A DNA stretch of 64,000 bases from the NCBI GenBank assembly GCA_016801845.1, contig CM028909.1:8416813-8480812 (forward strand). The letters are read 5' to 3'. The stretch's first letter is position 1. Each line of letters opens with the position of its first letter. Origin of the DNA: Polydactylus sextarius (Eukaryota > Chordata > Actinopteri > Polynemidae). This document shows, one piece after another, positions 51,875 through 63,539 of the stretch. The translations under genes and the position numbers were made by a program. The notes under the pieces are model-generated. The model did no database searches. It saw only the letters and a program-made list of their open reading frames with translations, and was not told where the DNA came from.

Positions 51875-52833
51875 CATAAAAAAAGAAAATTTACATAAAT
51901 CACAGAACAGAATAATACCCAGTAGTGCAATTAAATTCAACAGTTTGGTAAGCTGTGTATAAAATACACATGCATCAGTGCCTTCTTCCAGATCATATCC
52001 TTGTAATCAAGTGAGAAACATAAAAGCCAAACACTTACACAAAAAGGCAAAAACAACGACATCAACAACATCAGATAGCTGCTAATGTAATGCAATCCCT
52101 TGCTCTGTTATTTCTTTTTTTTAAGCAGTAAAACCAGTTATTCTTAACATACACAAAGCATAATTAAAGCTCTGGTTTCTGAGGGTATTTGAACGTAACA
52201 TTTGGAGTTAAAGTGCTTGAGGAATAAAAATTTGTGTTTGACTTCAAATAAAAAAAAAAAATACATCTGGAACTTAAAAGGAATAATAATAATAATAGTA
52301 GTAATAATAATAAAAAAAAAAACAGAGATAGAAAATAGAAAGAAAGAAATGAAGAGAACAACACCGCTAACTGGAAGGCGTCCCTGGTAGTTGAAAATTG
52401 CTTATTTTGTTACTTGGAAGGCTTGTCTCCTTTATGACTGTAAGAAGGTTATAGGGATTTCCTTTGAAGTAAAACCCTTGTGTCAAGTCCATGACTAATG
52501 GCAGTAGCACTGAACAAGTGAGATACAGAATCAGAGGCGTTGGGAGGGGAGGTGGTAGACTGCAGGCAGTAATCGACACCTTGTAAATATCATGTCATTG
52601 GTGGTTGGAATCAGTCTCTGTTGTACCCGCTCTGATATTTCCTTGCTTTTTTGTTGTTCAGGTGACAGATGCAGCTTTTGTATTTGTATTGTTTGTTTTT
52701 TTTTTGTCAAAAATACACAAATACATTTTTTCATTCCATCATTCCCTCCCTCACCCCTGATAATTACCATTTCATGGATAAACTAACACGTAGTTATAAG
52801 AGCCTCTAACGTCACTGAAAAAAAAAATCTTAA

Positions 52834-52900
52834 ATTAAAAAAAAAAAAAAAAAAAAAAACAAGCGGTTGAGCTTTTTTTTTTTTTTTTTTTTTTTTTAAT
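52834..52900. repeat. Poly(A)/poly(T) inverted repeat
   Basis: A run of 23 A (52837-52859) and a run of 25 T (52873-52897) flank caagcggttgagc, in which aagc and gctt also pair. att on the left pairs with aat on the right. The result is a near-perfect stem of about 30 bp with a six-base loop. Confidence 0.85.
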
Positions 52901-53706
52901 CCAAAATTTTCTCTCTCATCGTGTGGAGTATTTGAACAATAACAACCCGTTTAGAAAAAAAGGCATGGAGTTTCAGTTTCCTCTCAGTTTTCCTGAGACG
53001 AAGGGTGGAAGATTAACTAATCAAAACGGCAGTGTGTTTGTGGGTAACTGGATATGTTTCTATCCCTACTTGCTACCCAACTCTAGGAATGTACTTCAAA
53101 CTAACAGAATCATTTATTATGACAACTGGCAGGTGTGGAACATGGTGCACGATACACCTAAGGAATGGACCTGCTTGTGTTATTTCTCTATCTCATGGCA
53201 GTATAAAGCATTTTATTATTAAGCACTATTCTAAGCAAACTGTGTTACTAAAGGGAAGGGGTGAGAAGTACAATATGAGTGAATGTATGTTTTATCCCCT
53301 CTATCACCAGGTTCCCATATAGCACACTTACTGTTCTTCATAGTCTACTCTGTATTCTTATTAATGGAACCACAACCCCAATACAAAAATAGATCTAAAG
53401 GAAATCAACTGAGTCTCTGTCCATCCTGTAACTCGTCTTCTTTTTTCAATGACATGATTTAATATAACATGATGCTTTTTTTTTTTTTAACTATATTTCC
53501 CATCATGTCGAATGATATCTATGGATCTTTTAAAAGGTGGCGGTGGAAGAGGAAAGGTAGTGGTAGGGGTGGATATACGGTCGAGTGGGTAGGAGAGGAG
53601 GGGGTGGGGGTGTTTCTTGGGAATATACACTGATATGTGGGACCTGATGGGAAATGCGTAGGGTTAGGGAGGTGCAGGTGGGGGACTGTGTGTTTCTGAT
53701 GGGAGT

Positions 53707-56247
53707 TTACTTCTTGGCATTCAGGGCTGCGAGGGCGCCGTCCACCTCTTCCTCTGGTTGCAGTGGATGCCACTGGGCGATGGGACGACGGGGGTTGGCC
53801 AACATGTCGGACCAGTGTTTCAGCCCAGCCCCCGTGGACTTGCTTCCCACCCAGATCTTCCCAATGGCATCGTTCTTGCCAATCTTGTCGTAATCCAGCA
53901 CCGTGATCACAGCTTGGATTTTCTGGGAGAAATGCACAATAACAACAAGGTTCAGAATGTCGTAGTCATTACATGGATATCGAGGATGGATAGTGACTCA
54001 TATTAAGTGCTGCTGAATTCAATCCTGCCTCTATTTTAACACAGCTACGATCAATATTTCAACATGTAAAATGAATAGTATGACTTGCATGTGAAAGGGA
54101 CTGCTCACAGTGCTGGAAATAACATATCATCCTTTATAACATCTTCCAGTGAACTGTCTTGTCTTTCTGTTGCACAACTTCAAACTATTTTTTTGTCCTC
54201 ACTGCCTCCACATCATCATTCTTCTGTCAAAATCCAGCTGTGCTGATCTGCTCAGCACCAAAATAGCTAACAGACAAACTTAGCACACAGGAGGTGAATA
54301 TAGTGGAACATTTTATGACCAAAAAACAAGATTTTTTTTATTGAGGAAATTTAGTAGAAGACTTCAAGACAGGTTCCTAATTTTCAAATCTGTCTTAAGA
54401 CAATAGGTTTCCTCTCGGTAATCAGTCTTTGTCTTCATGCTGTCTTTTACTCTTAATACAATTTCAGAGATATGAGGCACAAAAGCCACAGTCTTTTAGT
54501 TCAAATGTTAATCTATGGCTTATATGAGGGTACAATTGAAATGACCAGAGGAAGTGGATATCTTCCAAAGTTACATCTTAATAAAATTCTCTAAATCTTT
54601 GTGGAGAGTGCTCCCCTGGACTAAATAAAAAAAAGCCTTGATATTAACAGGTTTAAGGTGAAACACAAAATGTGAACCTTTCCTTTAATAAGGCAGTAAT
54701 TACAATGAGTGATGCACAGTGTTCAGTGATATCTGAACCTTAAAGTCTATCTGGAGTTGGGTGGTCTCTTTGAACCATTTACTTGGCCTCTGATACTGTT
54801 AAGTCCTTCTTGCATTTTCATCAACATTCAAGTTGTATAAATATTTACTTGTCCTTGAATTTGTTGCAGGAAAACTATGTCAAAGCTCTGTTATAAGGCT
54901 AAAATATCTGATCTAAAGATAAAGATGAAGATACTGATGTAATATTTATACACCAATCAGCCACAACATTAAACCCACTGACAGATGAAGTGAATTACAT
55001 TGATTTTCTTGTTACAATACATTGTCCTGCTGGGTAAACTCTTTTAGCTTTGCCCCTCCCAGCAGGCAAACAATGTGCCTGCAGTACTGCAGAGACTGCC
55101 AAGAAATGGGGTCAAGTAATGAGACAAACAGCCCGAGGTGTTGACCCAGCCTTCAAACTACAATGATCTCAATCTGGGTTGAGCATCTGTGGGATGTTTG
55201 GTACCAGCCAAGTCTCAGGAGGAGCAACCCCACAACCCACAGGACCCCGAGAATCTGCTGCCAATGCCAGACGCCACAGGACGCTTCCAGAGGCTTTGTG
55301 TCTGTGACCTGATAAGTCAGAGCTGTTTTGGTGCACCTTCACAATATAAGGCAGGTGGTTTTAATGTTGTGGTTGATCAGTGTATGGAAATTATGTGCTG
55401 GCTCCCTCGCTTGTTGAAGACTTTAAGTCATGTTGTCCTCACAGGCATTTGTCAATGACAAGGCGATTTGACGTTTTGTAAAAAAAAGAAGAAAAATTAC
55501 CACCTTGCAGTTGTATTCCTCTGCAGAAAGTTAATCAGCATGTCAAATTCATGCTTGCATTATAGCCAAACAATGAGTTTGATGGATGATTTTTGTGTCC
55601 TTACCTGCATTTGCTCCAGAGGAATCTCAAAGCTGAAGGACTCGTTGTAGTAGGGATTCAAAGTGTTCTTCTTCACTGTCGTTTTCTTCTTCTTCAGCCT
55701 CTTTCCGTTCTGCAGCAGGTTAATTTTCACATAGGGATCTGGAAACAGAACAAAGGTAAAAATCATGATGACGTGATAAAAACATGCCCTGCACACGCAT
55801 GTTTGGGTTGCAGTGCTGTGATGCACCAACAGATGGGGCCAATGCTGAAGCCAGGGGTGGGGGGATGGGGGGTGGGGGAGTGATAGTTGCTGCATGGTGA
55901 GTACTGCAGCGTCAGCACGTGAGCAGAGCAGGAGCGACCTAATGGCTGTTCTATGACATACACACACATATACACGCACACTGCAGTCTCACTGCCAGCA
56001 ACCACATCTCGCATTAAGCTGAATGAAGCACCTGCTTTTGTCAAATTGTGAGGGTTGAAATAGAGTTAAACGTGATAGTGTGCAAAGGGAATTCAATATC
56101 TGCCGCTCAGTGTGCGGAATGTACAGTACCTGACAGCCCACCCACGTCCATTTTCTTCAGGTTCTTAGCCTCCAGAATACAGATGGTGAGTTTTCCAGCA
56201 GTAGGGACGTAACGCAGAGAGATGCAAATGTCACCCAGCTTCTCCGG
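53707..56247 (-). CDS. syt2: syt2 C2B exons and C-terminus
   Basis: Exon 56247-56130 gives PEKLGDICISLRYVPTAGKL and EAKNLKKMDVGGLS. Exon 55738-55605 gives DPYVKINLLQNG with the polybasic KRLKKKKTTVKKN and NESFSFEIPLEQMQ. Exon 53922-53707 gives ITVLDYDKIGKNDAIGKIWV through the NAKK stop. The Ca2+-binding Asp positions and the polybasic membrane/SNARE-binding patch are retained, so Ca2+-dependent membrane bridging should be intact. Confidence 0.95.
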
Positions 56248-59200
56248 CTGTGAATAATGACAGAAGGACGGTAAAAGTTAAAAGTAGGTTTGTCTTTTCT
56301 CTGATGTACAATACACAAATATGCAAAATTATATCTTGCATTTTAAATATCCACCATCAATATTTACATTTCTGTGCTGCATCGGAAATTCTTAAGCACA
56401 TCTAGTAATGAAATAAAAAGAGACTGAGAGGAAAACAAACTGTAGAGTATTTCTTTTTAAGGTGGCTCTGAGGAGTCGGTAGTCACAGTGATTAAAGTCT
56501 GTTTTCACATCCTGGTACAGTATAATGATGAAAGCGCCAAATTACAGGCTGCACGGCCACAGGGGAAGCAGTGTAGTTGGTTCAAAAACAAAAACGTGTC
56601 CTTTAACCTCATTGGTAAACAGAAGAAGTTGGCACTTTTGCTCATGGTTATTTTTTTACTGTGCCATCAGCTGGGTAAGCTGTTCAAGTTGCTATGCAAT
56701 GAAGTGTTTTTGAAGAGAAAGTAATTAAAAGTACTTTAGTTAATCTGTTGAATTGTTTCAACTTGGCTTTTGTCTACATCCTCACATGTGGAACAGTTAA
56801 TGGCTCTTACCTCTTCCTGATCTGCGCTGTCCAGGTCTCTCCACTCCTCAATTGGATTAGCCAGGTCGAGGGTGTTCATGGGTATTTTAATCTCTCCAAT
56901 GACATCATGTTTCGAGAAGCGATCAAAGTCATAGACGGACATCACCAAAGTCTTGCCTCCCATCTCTTGGAAAGGAATCTGTGAGACAGTGACCAAATCC
57001 ATTTCAGGTTTATACAAGTGACAGTTTCTAAGAAATATTCAGAAAACGCAATATGCGCTGTGACTTTAGCCTGGAGCTGAATTACCTGACATAATAACAT
57101 TGCTGCTTCAGCGTAACTGGCCTGATTCTGACATGGTAATGCTGTTTGAATTGTTTTTTCATAGAGCTGTGTCAGCAGGCAAGGTGTGCCAGAGGTGGCC
57201 CTCTCCCATAATGTGATTCTCTACCACACTCTCCTTGTCTAACACCTTCAATATGTCTGCTGCATTTTATCACTGCTGGCAAGTAGTCTCACTGAAAAAG
57301 AAATCTGAATCTACGCAGCTGCTAAGCTCTGAAAGAGAGCGATAAAGAGAGCAGTGGGTGTTTGCCTTTAACAGGACCTGTTGGCCCAACAACCAGACAG
57401 ATGACGGCCATGTTGTTTTGATAAGTAATAAGTAAGGGTGACTGTTGAACCCTTTGGCCTACCTTGAAGGTGAAGGTCTCATTGAAGACTGGATTGAGTG
57501 TTTTCTTGTGAACCTTTGTGTCAAACTTCTTCTTTTTGTCAGGGAGGACGAAGACCTTGACGTAGGGGTCAGAGGTGCCGCCGCTGTCCATGGAGAGGAG
57601 ATCAGCTGCTTGCAGGATTCCCACAGTTAGCTGGAGGGTGAGGAGGGAGGACATCGGGTTTAAAGAGTGATTCAAAACAAAACATCAGGCCAGAGGAAAC
57701 GTCACAGGTCTGTCTTTATCTTGACAAGAAAACTTGAGTCATCACCTTGTTCTCCTGGAAGTCATAATCAATGGAGTACTGCAGCTTCCCAAGCTTTTCT
57801 TTCTCCTTCACTTCTTCTTCTTTCTCGTCCCCAGTGAGTCCAGGTTCAACATCATCTTCTTCGTCATCATCGTCCTGTGGTTTCTGCAAAGACAGAGGGA
57901 GGGAGCAGGTGGCAGAAGATGGAATGAGAGGACGGTTCTGAGGCGGCGACTGTGCAAGAAAAACCAAACCTCGGGCATCATCACTCGAGTTAGTCACAAC
58001 ACCTACCTGCCACTTACCACCTGCTCACCCCGGTGTTACTAGTGCAATCTGTTCATCGATGACCACGGTTGCAACCTGACTTGATTTCACTATTTCTTGG
58101 GTGACACCATTTGCTGTTTTTGACTTTTTTTTTCCTTCTTATTCATTAGGATTACAGATATGTCAAAATCAACTAAAAAGATCAGAGGCAGGGGATTTTT
58201 TTTTCTTGGTCTATAAAATGTTGTAGAAATGCCATTTTATGTTGAACTGTGTTTTTTGTGCAAAGCATGGAGAGAGAAAGTAGGGAGAGGGAGAGAGAGA
58301 AACAACAGAAAAACAGTCAGCATACAGAAGGTGGACAGAAAACACAGGAACACCTTGCAATATAATGCAGTGGGAACTACTTTTCAAATAAATATGACTC
58401 ACTTGTGTAGCTGCCATTAATTGTGCCATTGTGAAGAAAATAATGGAAACTTTAAGGGGATTCAAGGTTACACAAGCAGCTACACAGATCCCAAGTATGA
58501 CTCATTTGGGATGAGTCACTTAAAGTTTGTCTGTGAAGTTTCAAATATCGTGACAACGTATCCCACACAGAGGAAAGGTGCATCAGCATAAATGAGCTTA
58601 ACTCACCAGTAAACAGTTTTTTTTTAAACATAAATGTTGTAAATGTAGCAATACATTGGCATTATAATGACAGGTGTTCTTGTTATTTCGCACACCCTGC
58701 AATTTCCATTACAGGCTGTCAAAAGACGCGGTCGATCCTTACTGAGCGGAACCGAAGGAGCTGGCTAAACGGTTGACGTGATTTGATTAAACCGCATTTC
58801 TGACACTTTTCTTAAAAAACTCTCAAACTTTAAAAAAAAAAAAAAAACCTGCAGGCATGTACGTATCCTCTGATAAAATGTTCTCTGGGAGCTGATGGTA
58901 GAAGCAGTTTTGACAAACAGGTTTGCTTCAAGCCAGACAACATTACTGTTCGCTGTTTATCTCCTCCTGACACACCAAAGACTCATTATTGTGTTTCCAC
59001 TGGTGTTGCTGATAGGATTTTTGCTGCTATTCTTTGTACTCTGGGTCGAATATTGTAAAACTAAATGAATTATTTAGAGACTTCATAATTTATTTCAGAC
59101 GATACTGTCCACATTTTGTGACTCTTGATCATATGCCAGAACAGAATTTATTTTACTGAATATGAGCTACTCCTGAGATAATTGGGGCGTGATGAAGAAG

Positions 59201-62200
59201 ACAAATCATGTCCTGTTTTTATCGTCCATCGTGCCTTTTTCAGCACGCCCAGTGACTGCCGAGCTGTTCATCTCTTTAAGAGGTCTTCATGACTAATCTA
59301 GCGAGGGCAAATTTCCTCAGATATATCAATGAGGGTAAACTTGCATTTTGGATACTGTGTGAAGCTGGATAATATCTCAGTAGGGTAAGCAAGGCCTACT
59401 TTTCCTACGGCTGTCTTCTTGCAAAAACACTGATGTCTTCGTAAGACTGGAGGGTCCAGCTACTCACTGATGAGCTGGAAGAGGAACAGGGCACACACAC
59501 ATAATAATACACACACCATCACACACACACACTCCATACCGTAGTGTACTATCAACCTTCCAGTACACACACGCACACGTTTGTTTACATGCAAGCTCAC
59601 ATGCATGCGTAAAAACTCTCCATCACTCACTCACCGAGTCTCACACATTATTCCTTACATGTGGCATTCTCTAACTTAACTGTGGTAAATGCTTTTCATT
59701 CAAGCATGCCAGGCCACACAATGCAGGATCCATGTTTTTTTCTGGCGGCAAATATGAATGAGTTACCTCATAACTTTGAAAGGGAAAGGTTATGCTTTGA
59801 TGTGTGTGTGTGTGTGTGTGTGTTTTCTTTAAAAAAAAAAAAAAAAAACTCTGTGACAAATTTTTGTCAGGTCCAAAAATTTCTGAGTGAAATGTACGCA
59901 TCCATGGCGAGATCATGCTATATTGAGAATTTCCAGTTGTTCTCAAACTTCCAGTAGGAGGGGGCAGGGGTTCAAAGATAAAGACATGGTACGTCTGAAT
60001 GAATGCCACTTGGTCAACTCTGTGCGGTCAATTGCAAGCTCAGCTCTGAGATTTTATTAAAATGAAATATGTGTTGACGCAGTCGCTTGATCGTAGCTTT
60101 AACTTTGAATCGACAGAAATCAGGTTGACTGCAAATGTGGGCAAACATTCTGGCTCACCATGTCTCCTCAGTGAGACCCGAAGTGCTTCAGGGAGAGAGG
60201 AGGAGGAGGAGGAGGAAGGGGGCGTCAATGATTATCACCTCGTATGTCAGCAGCATGGGTCATCCAGGAAAGTTACTCTCAAGTCAAGTTGTGGCCATTC
60301 AATGGTACCTACTGCAAGGGCATATGCTGATCTTTGTCAAACGATTCAAACAGCTTTAACTGCTGTGGAACTCAGAGCGTGTTTGCACAGTTCGGGACGT
60401 AGCATGTGAATTTCAGACCTGAAGTTAATATCTGTCTGGAGAGGAGTCGTGTGTAATTCATGAGGTTTTTTTTTTTTTTATTGTGTTGCACAATCGAGGC
60501 CCTGTCGTGGTGGAAACATGCTCAAAGTTCTCAGTCAGGTTAAGTTTCAGCTATTATTTGACAAAAATGCAGCTTACCCCTTGCACATGCATGTTAGTGA
60601 TCTCTAGTGAGTTGCTGAGTGCACTCGTCATTCAAAGGCTCAACCATAGGATGAATTTCACGTTCATCTCAAACCATAGACACTTAAACATGTGTTTGTC
60701 TGTTGTTTTTGGTTTTTTTTTTTTTTTTTTGCCAAATATTGCAATCTCTGGATAAACAAGACATAGCAGTTGGTGCGGCATATCAGTACAGTGGATATTG
60801 CGAAGCAGCTTAATCGCTCCTATAGATTCCTCAAGCACCCGCAGCACCTAAGCTTGCAAAAAACTAAGGAAGCCATAGCACTCATTGTCATCATCATCAT
60901 CATATCATCATCATCACTGCAATCCAATCCCTCCAAGCCCAGCCCACCCCAACCACCACCACCACCATCATTCCCCCAAACCCCCCGGCCCTGGTCTGCG
61001 CTTACACAGAGCGGCCAGAGTGGGGTGCCGCGTGCCATCAGACCTACCGTAGGCAGAGAAGTCCACCACAGTCAAGATACACGGAGCACACATAAGACAC
61101 AAAGCAGGAAGGAGGAGAGCAGAGACAAAGGAAGAGATTGAACTCACAGCAGACACCAAAGAAGGGTAATCACAGCAAATGCAGTCAGCTACACTGTAGG
61201 GAGTGAGGAAAATGACAGACTAAGAAGCATCCTTGTTAGCACAATCGTATCTTGTGAGGCGCAGATGTCAGCTTTTAAAATAATTTCAGTTTTTAGACGT
61301 ATTCTTATCTTACTTCATCAAATCATCAATCATATGTGTGAAAAAAATAATAATTATGGGGCCAAACATCCTCACTGTGCTAACCACTAATTTTCATAAT
61401 TACTCTTTAATGACTAAGAAAAAAAACAAAAAGAAAAACAATGGTTGGGCTGAGCAAATAAGAGTCCTGTCATTTTCCACTCAAATCCCAAAGCACAAGT
61501 GAGAGAAAGAGCAACAATAACATTCATGACAGTACATTAAGTAACAAAAAAGAAAGAGAGAAACAAAAAAAATAATCATGGTGGGTAAAGAATGTAATTA
61601 ACACCTGTGGAGAACTGGGTTAGGAGGCATCAAAAAGTTCAACAGTCTGTGCCACTGATCTGTAATCTAATACATCTCAAACAGGAACATACAGTTTTTA
61701 ATGTTACTAGTTTAAAATGTGTAACAAGAGAGCTGCTGGTTAAAATTACTGCTCGTTATAAATGAGACAAACTTAAGCTCATATACAAACTGGTCTTGCT
61801 TGGCATAGAGCGTACGTATGAACCATGACACGCACGACCTCCTGAGAAAAAACATACCTCTCCACCTTTCAGGTTCTTCATTCCCATGTCACCCTTCCCC
61901 TTCTTGCCCTTTTGTTCTTCTTCTTCTTGCAACAGCATTTCTTGATGATGCAGAAGCAGCATGTTAGAATGAGTAAAGCAGCGACCACGGCGATGGCAAT
62001 GATGGCCCAGGATGGCACTAAGGAGAACAAGACCAGATCAACATATAGATGCCGCATCCACAGACCGGAGGCAGACACTTTGACATTTGACCAGCTGATG
62101 ATTTGACCTACTCCTTGTCATGTCCTGAGCCAAATATATTTAGTAAGAGGTGCGAGGTTAGCAATTAGATTGGGTGAAAATTAGATTTCTCTGCCATTAA

Positions 62201-62664
62201 GAAGGCAAGCCAGTGATCAATACTAAATAAAGACATTACGTGGCTGTCAATGCCTGCAGCAAAAGGGGAAAATCTAATTCTAAAATCATCATTGCTGGGA
62301 GTCACATCAATAGAAGTTGGTTGATCGGAAATAATTTGTTTTGTTTTGTTTTGTTTTGTTTTGTTTTGTTTTGTTTTGTTTTGTTTTGTTTTGTTTTGTT
62401 TTGTTTTGTTTTGTTTTGTTTTGTTTTGTTTTGTTTTGTTTTGTTTTGTTTTGTTTTGTTTTGTTTTGTTTTGTACTCACGTGGGATTTTGTCGATTTCA
62501 TTCAGAAACTTGTTCTTGATTTCATCGAAGGCGTCGTTCTTGTTGACCGCCTCCGTGGAGTTATCATTAGAGACTAATGCGACAGGGGCTTGAGTCACAG
62601 TCAAGGCACTGGCCCCTGCGACCACGGGCGTTGTCTGGTGCCTGAACAGGTTAAACTTCGTCAT
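53707..62664 (-). CDS. syt2: syt2: synaptotagmin-2
   Basis: Synaptic-vesicle Ca2+ sensor for fast neurotransmitter release. Coding exons in transcript order: 62664-62481, 62017-61858, 57883-57746, 57630-57463, 56978-56811, 56247-56130, 55738-55605, 53922-53707. Total 1286 nt, one short of 429 codons. Layout: luminal tail with a glycosylation sequon (DNSTEA), membrane segment, palmitoylatable cysteines (CCFCIIKKCCC), Lys-rich stretch, acidic linker, C2A, C2B and the HWSDMLANPRRPIAQWH terminus. FLNEIDKIP and GMKNLKGG favour syt2 over syt1 or syt5, as does the neighbouring ppp1r12b. The second exon needs one more base: in the frame entered from exon 1 it reads to a stop at 61878, while KGKKGKGDMGMKNLKGGE is in the next frame. 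Everything else is intact, so I read this as an indel at the A run (61910-61913). Confidence 0.93.
54949..55384. mobile_element. 436-bp Tc1/mariner-like MITE
   Basis: The left end is tacaccaatcagccacaaca followed by ttaaaccc. The right end is ggttttaatgttgtggttga followed by tcagtgta, the inverted copy. It starts and ends with TA, as expected for a TA target. No transposase is encoded. It sits in the last syt2 intron. A 90-codon open frame over its right half is not a gene. Confidence 0.85.
56811..57883 (-). CDS. syt2: syt2 linker and C2A exons
   Basis: Exon 57883-57746 gives the acidic linker (KPQDDDDEEDDVEPGLTGDE) and LGKLQYSIDYDFQENK. Exon 57630-57463 gives SMDSGGTSDPYVKVFVLPD and KTLNPVFNETFTFK. 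Exon 56978-56811 gives GGKTLVMSVYDFDRFSKHDV and EEWRDLDSADQEE. All five Ca2+-binding Asp of C2A are present (two in MDSGGTSD, three in YDFDRFSKHD). The exons are 138, 168 and 168 nt, all phase 0. Confidence 0.95.
57884..61857 (-). other. Largest syt2 intron
   Basis: A 4-kb intron between the membrane and linker exons. It contains CA-rich and TG runs (about 59480-59580 and 59799-59822), A/T runs, and CAT/CCA-rich low-complexity sequence near 60890-60980. No exon is recognised. Some synaptotagmins have an extra small linker exon, which I do not see here. Confidence 0.6.
61858..62017 (-). CDS. syt2: syt2 transmembrane exon with 1-nt frame break
   Basis: It reads LPSWAIIAIAVVAALLILTC, then CFCIIKKCCCKKKKNK. 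Directly after, the frame goes to ARRGRVTWE and stops at 61878. The neighbouring frame gives KGKKGKGDMGMKNLKGGE and reaches gtatgt in the phase required by the next exon. One base is missing at or near the AAAA at 61913-61910 relative to a functional synaptotagmin. Confidence 0.9.
62334..62473. repeat. TTTTG pentanucleotide microsatellite, about 28 units
   Basis: A nearly perfect array of 140 bases beginning seven bases inside the syt2 intron, measured from the donor at 62480. On the syt2 strand it reads (CAAAA)n. Phe/Cys/Leu and Lys/Gln/Asn open frames across it are artefacts. Confidence 0.95.
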
Positions 62665-62684
62665 TTAGGCTGCACGCACAGTCC
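62481..62684 (-). CDS. syt2: syt2 first coding exon, luminal domain
   Basis: ATG at 62664-62662 opens MTKFNLFRHQ and runs to FLNEIDKIP, leaving one base of the next codon before gtgagt. An acceptor (ttgcag) ends at 62685, so 20 nt of 5' UTR precede the ATG in the same exon and the promoter lies further right. The luminal segment contains one N-glycosylation sequon, as in syt1/syt2. A (TTTTG)n array starts seven bases inside the downstream intron. Confidence 0.9.
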
Positions 62685-63539
62685 CTGCAAAATAACAGGA
62701 GAACGCGGTCTGATTAAAATGCAGTTGTACAGCCATTCATTTCCATCTGCCACCAGAAAATACTGACAGAAATATGAATTAAAAGTTTAATGTTTCGAAA
62801 AAAATGACAGAGGTCAAAACATGTCACAGCTAATGGAGTCTGTAAAAGGGTGGATTTGGTGTGGGATGTGCTAAAAGTGTTGTCACAATCAAAAACCAAT
62901 TCTCAGACTCTAAAGGTTGTATATATAATGACCAAAATAATGAAAATAGAAGCTGCAGCTCAGGTAGAGAGAAACAGCTGTGAGAATGTGGTGGTAAATA
63001 ACAAGTGTCATTTTCAGAAAAAAAAAAATGAAAACCCCAACCACTCTTTGAAAGTGCGTAGGCATGGAAGAAATGGAAGTCACTTTGGGACAAAAGCCAA
63101 ATATAAATGTAATTCAACGTAACACCAGCCGGGAGCACCAGCCGAACATATGGGTCATATTAGATGGGAAAACAAATTAGTAGATATATCTCCTGCATCT
63201 GCTGACACTGTTAAGAGAGAATATCTTGAACAGGTCTTTGCCTGAGCTGCTAATGTTTCCTTTTACATCTGCCACAAGAGCAAACACAGTCAGATAAACA
63301 AACTTAAATAAGTTTTTCCATGATTTGCTATAATACTTGAGTTCAATTAATGCAAATGGTGGTGAAAGTAATTGTGGTTTGTTTACATCTATGGTAGTGT
63401 TTCTTAGTTGGTTAGTTAGTTCGAGAGGTCTCAAAATTAAGATCAAGAGCCATTTGCAAAACAAATCTCAATCCATTTTTTTCTCCAGAGATTTGAGATT
63501 CTAAGTCCTCAGAAAGGCCTCAGAGCCTCTTAGTATTCT
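62685..63539. other. syt2 upstream intron or flank
   Basis: No exon recognised. It should be the intron separating the 5' UTR exon(s) of syt2 from its first coding exon. Open frames on either strand lack splice context. Confidence 0.5.

Larger units (their letters stand above)
47161..53706 (-). other. Probable syt2 3' UTR and flank
   Basis: No coding exon is seen in 6.5 kb downstream of the syt2 stop. The minus strand carries AATAAA at 47188-47193 (TTTATT on plus), close to the ppp1r12b signals. The stretch is AT-rich with many A/T runs, a complete MITE and a hairpin. A long syt2 3' UTR would fit, but an earlier end is possible. Confidence 0.4.

Noticed and set aside
55189..55458. 89-codon plus-strand open frame
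   Set aside because: It mostly lies inside the MITE and shows no transposase or host-protein features.
62240..62593. Open frames of Phe-Cys-Leu or Lys-Gln-Asn repeats
   Set aside because: They are translations of the TTTTG array on the two strands; only the syt2 exon part is real.
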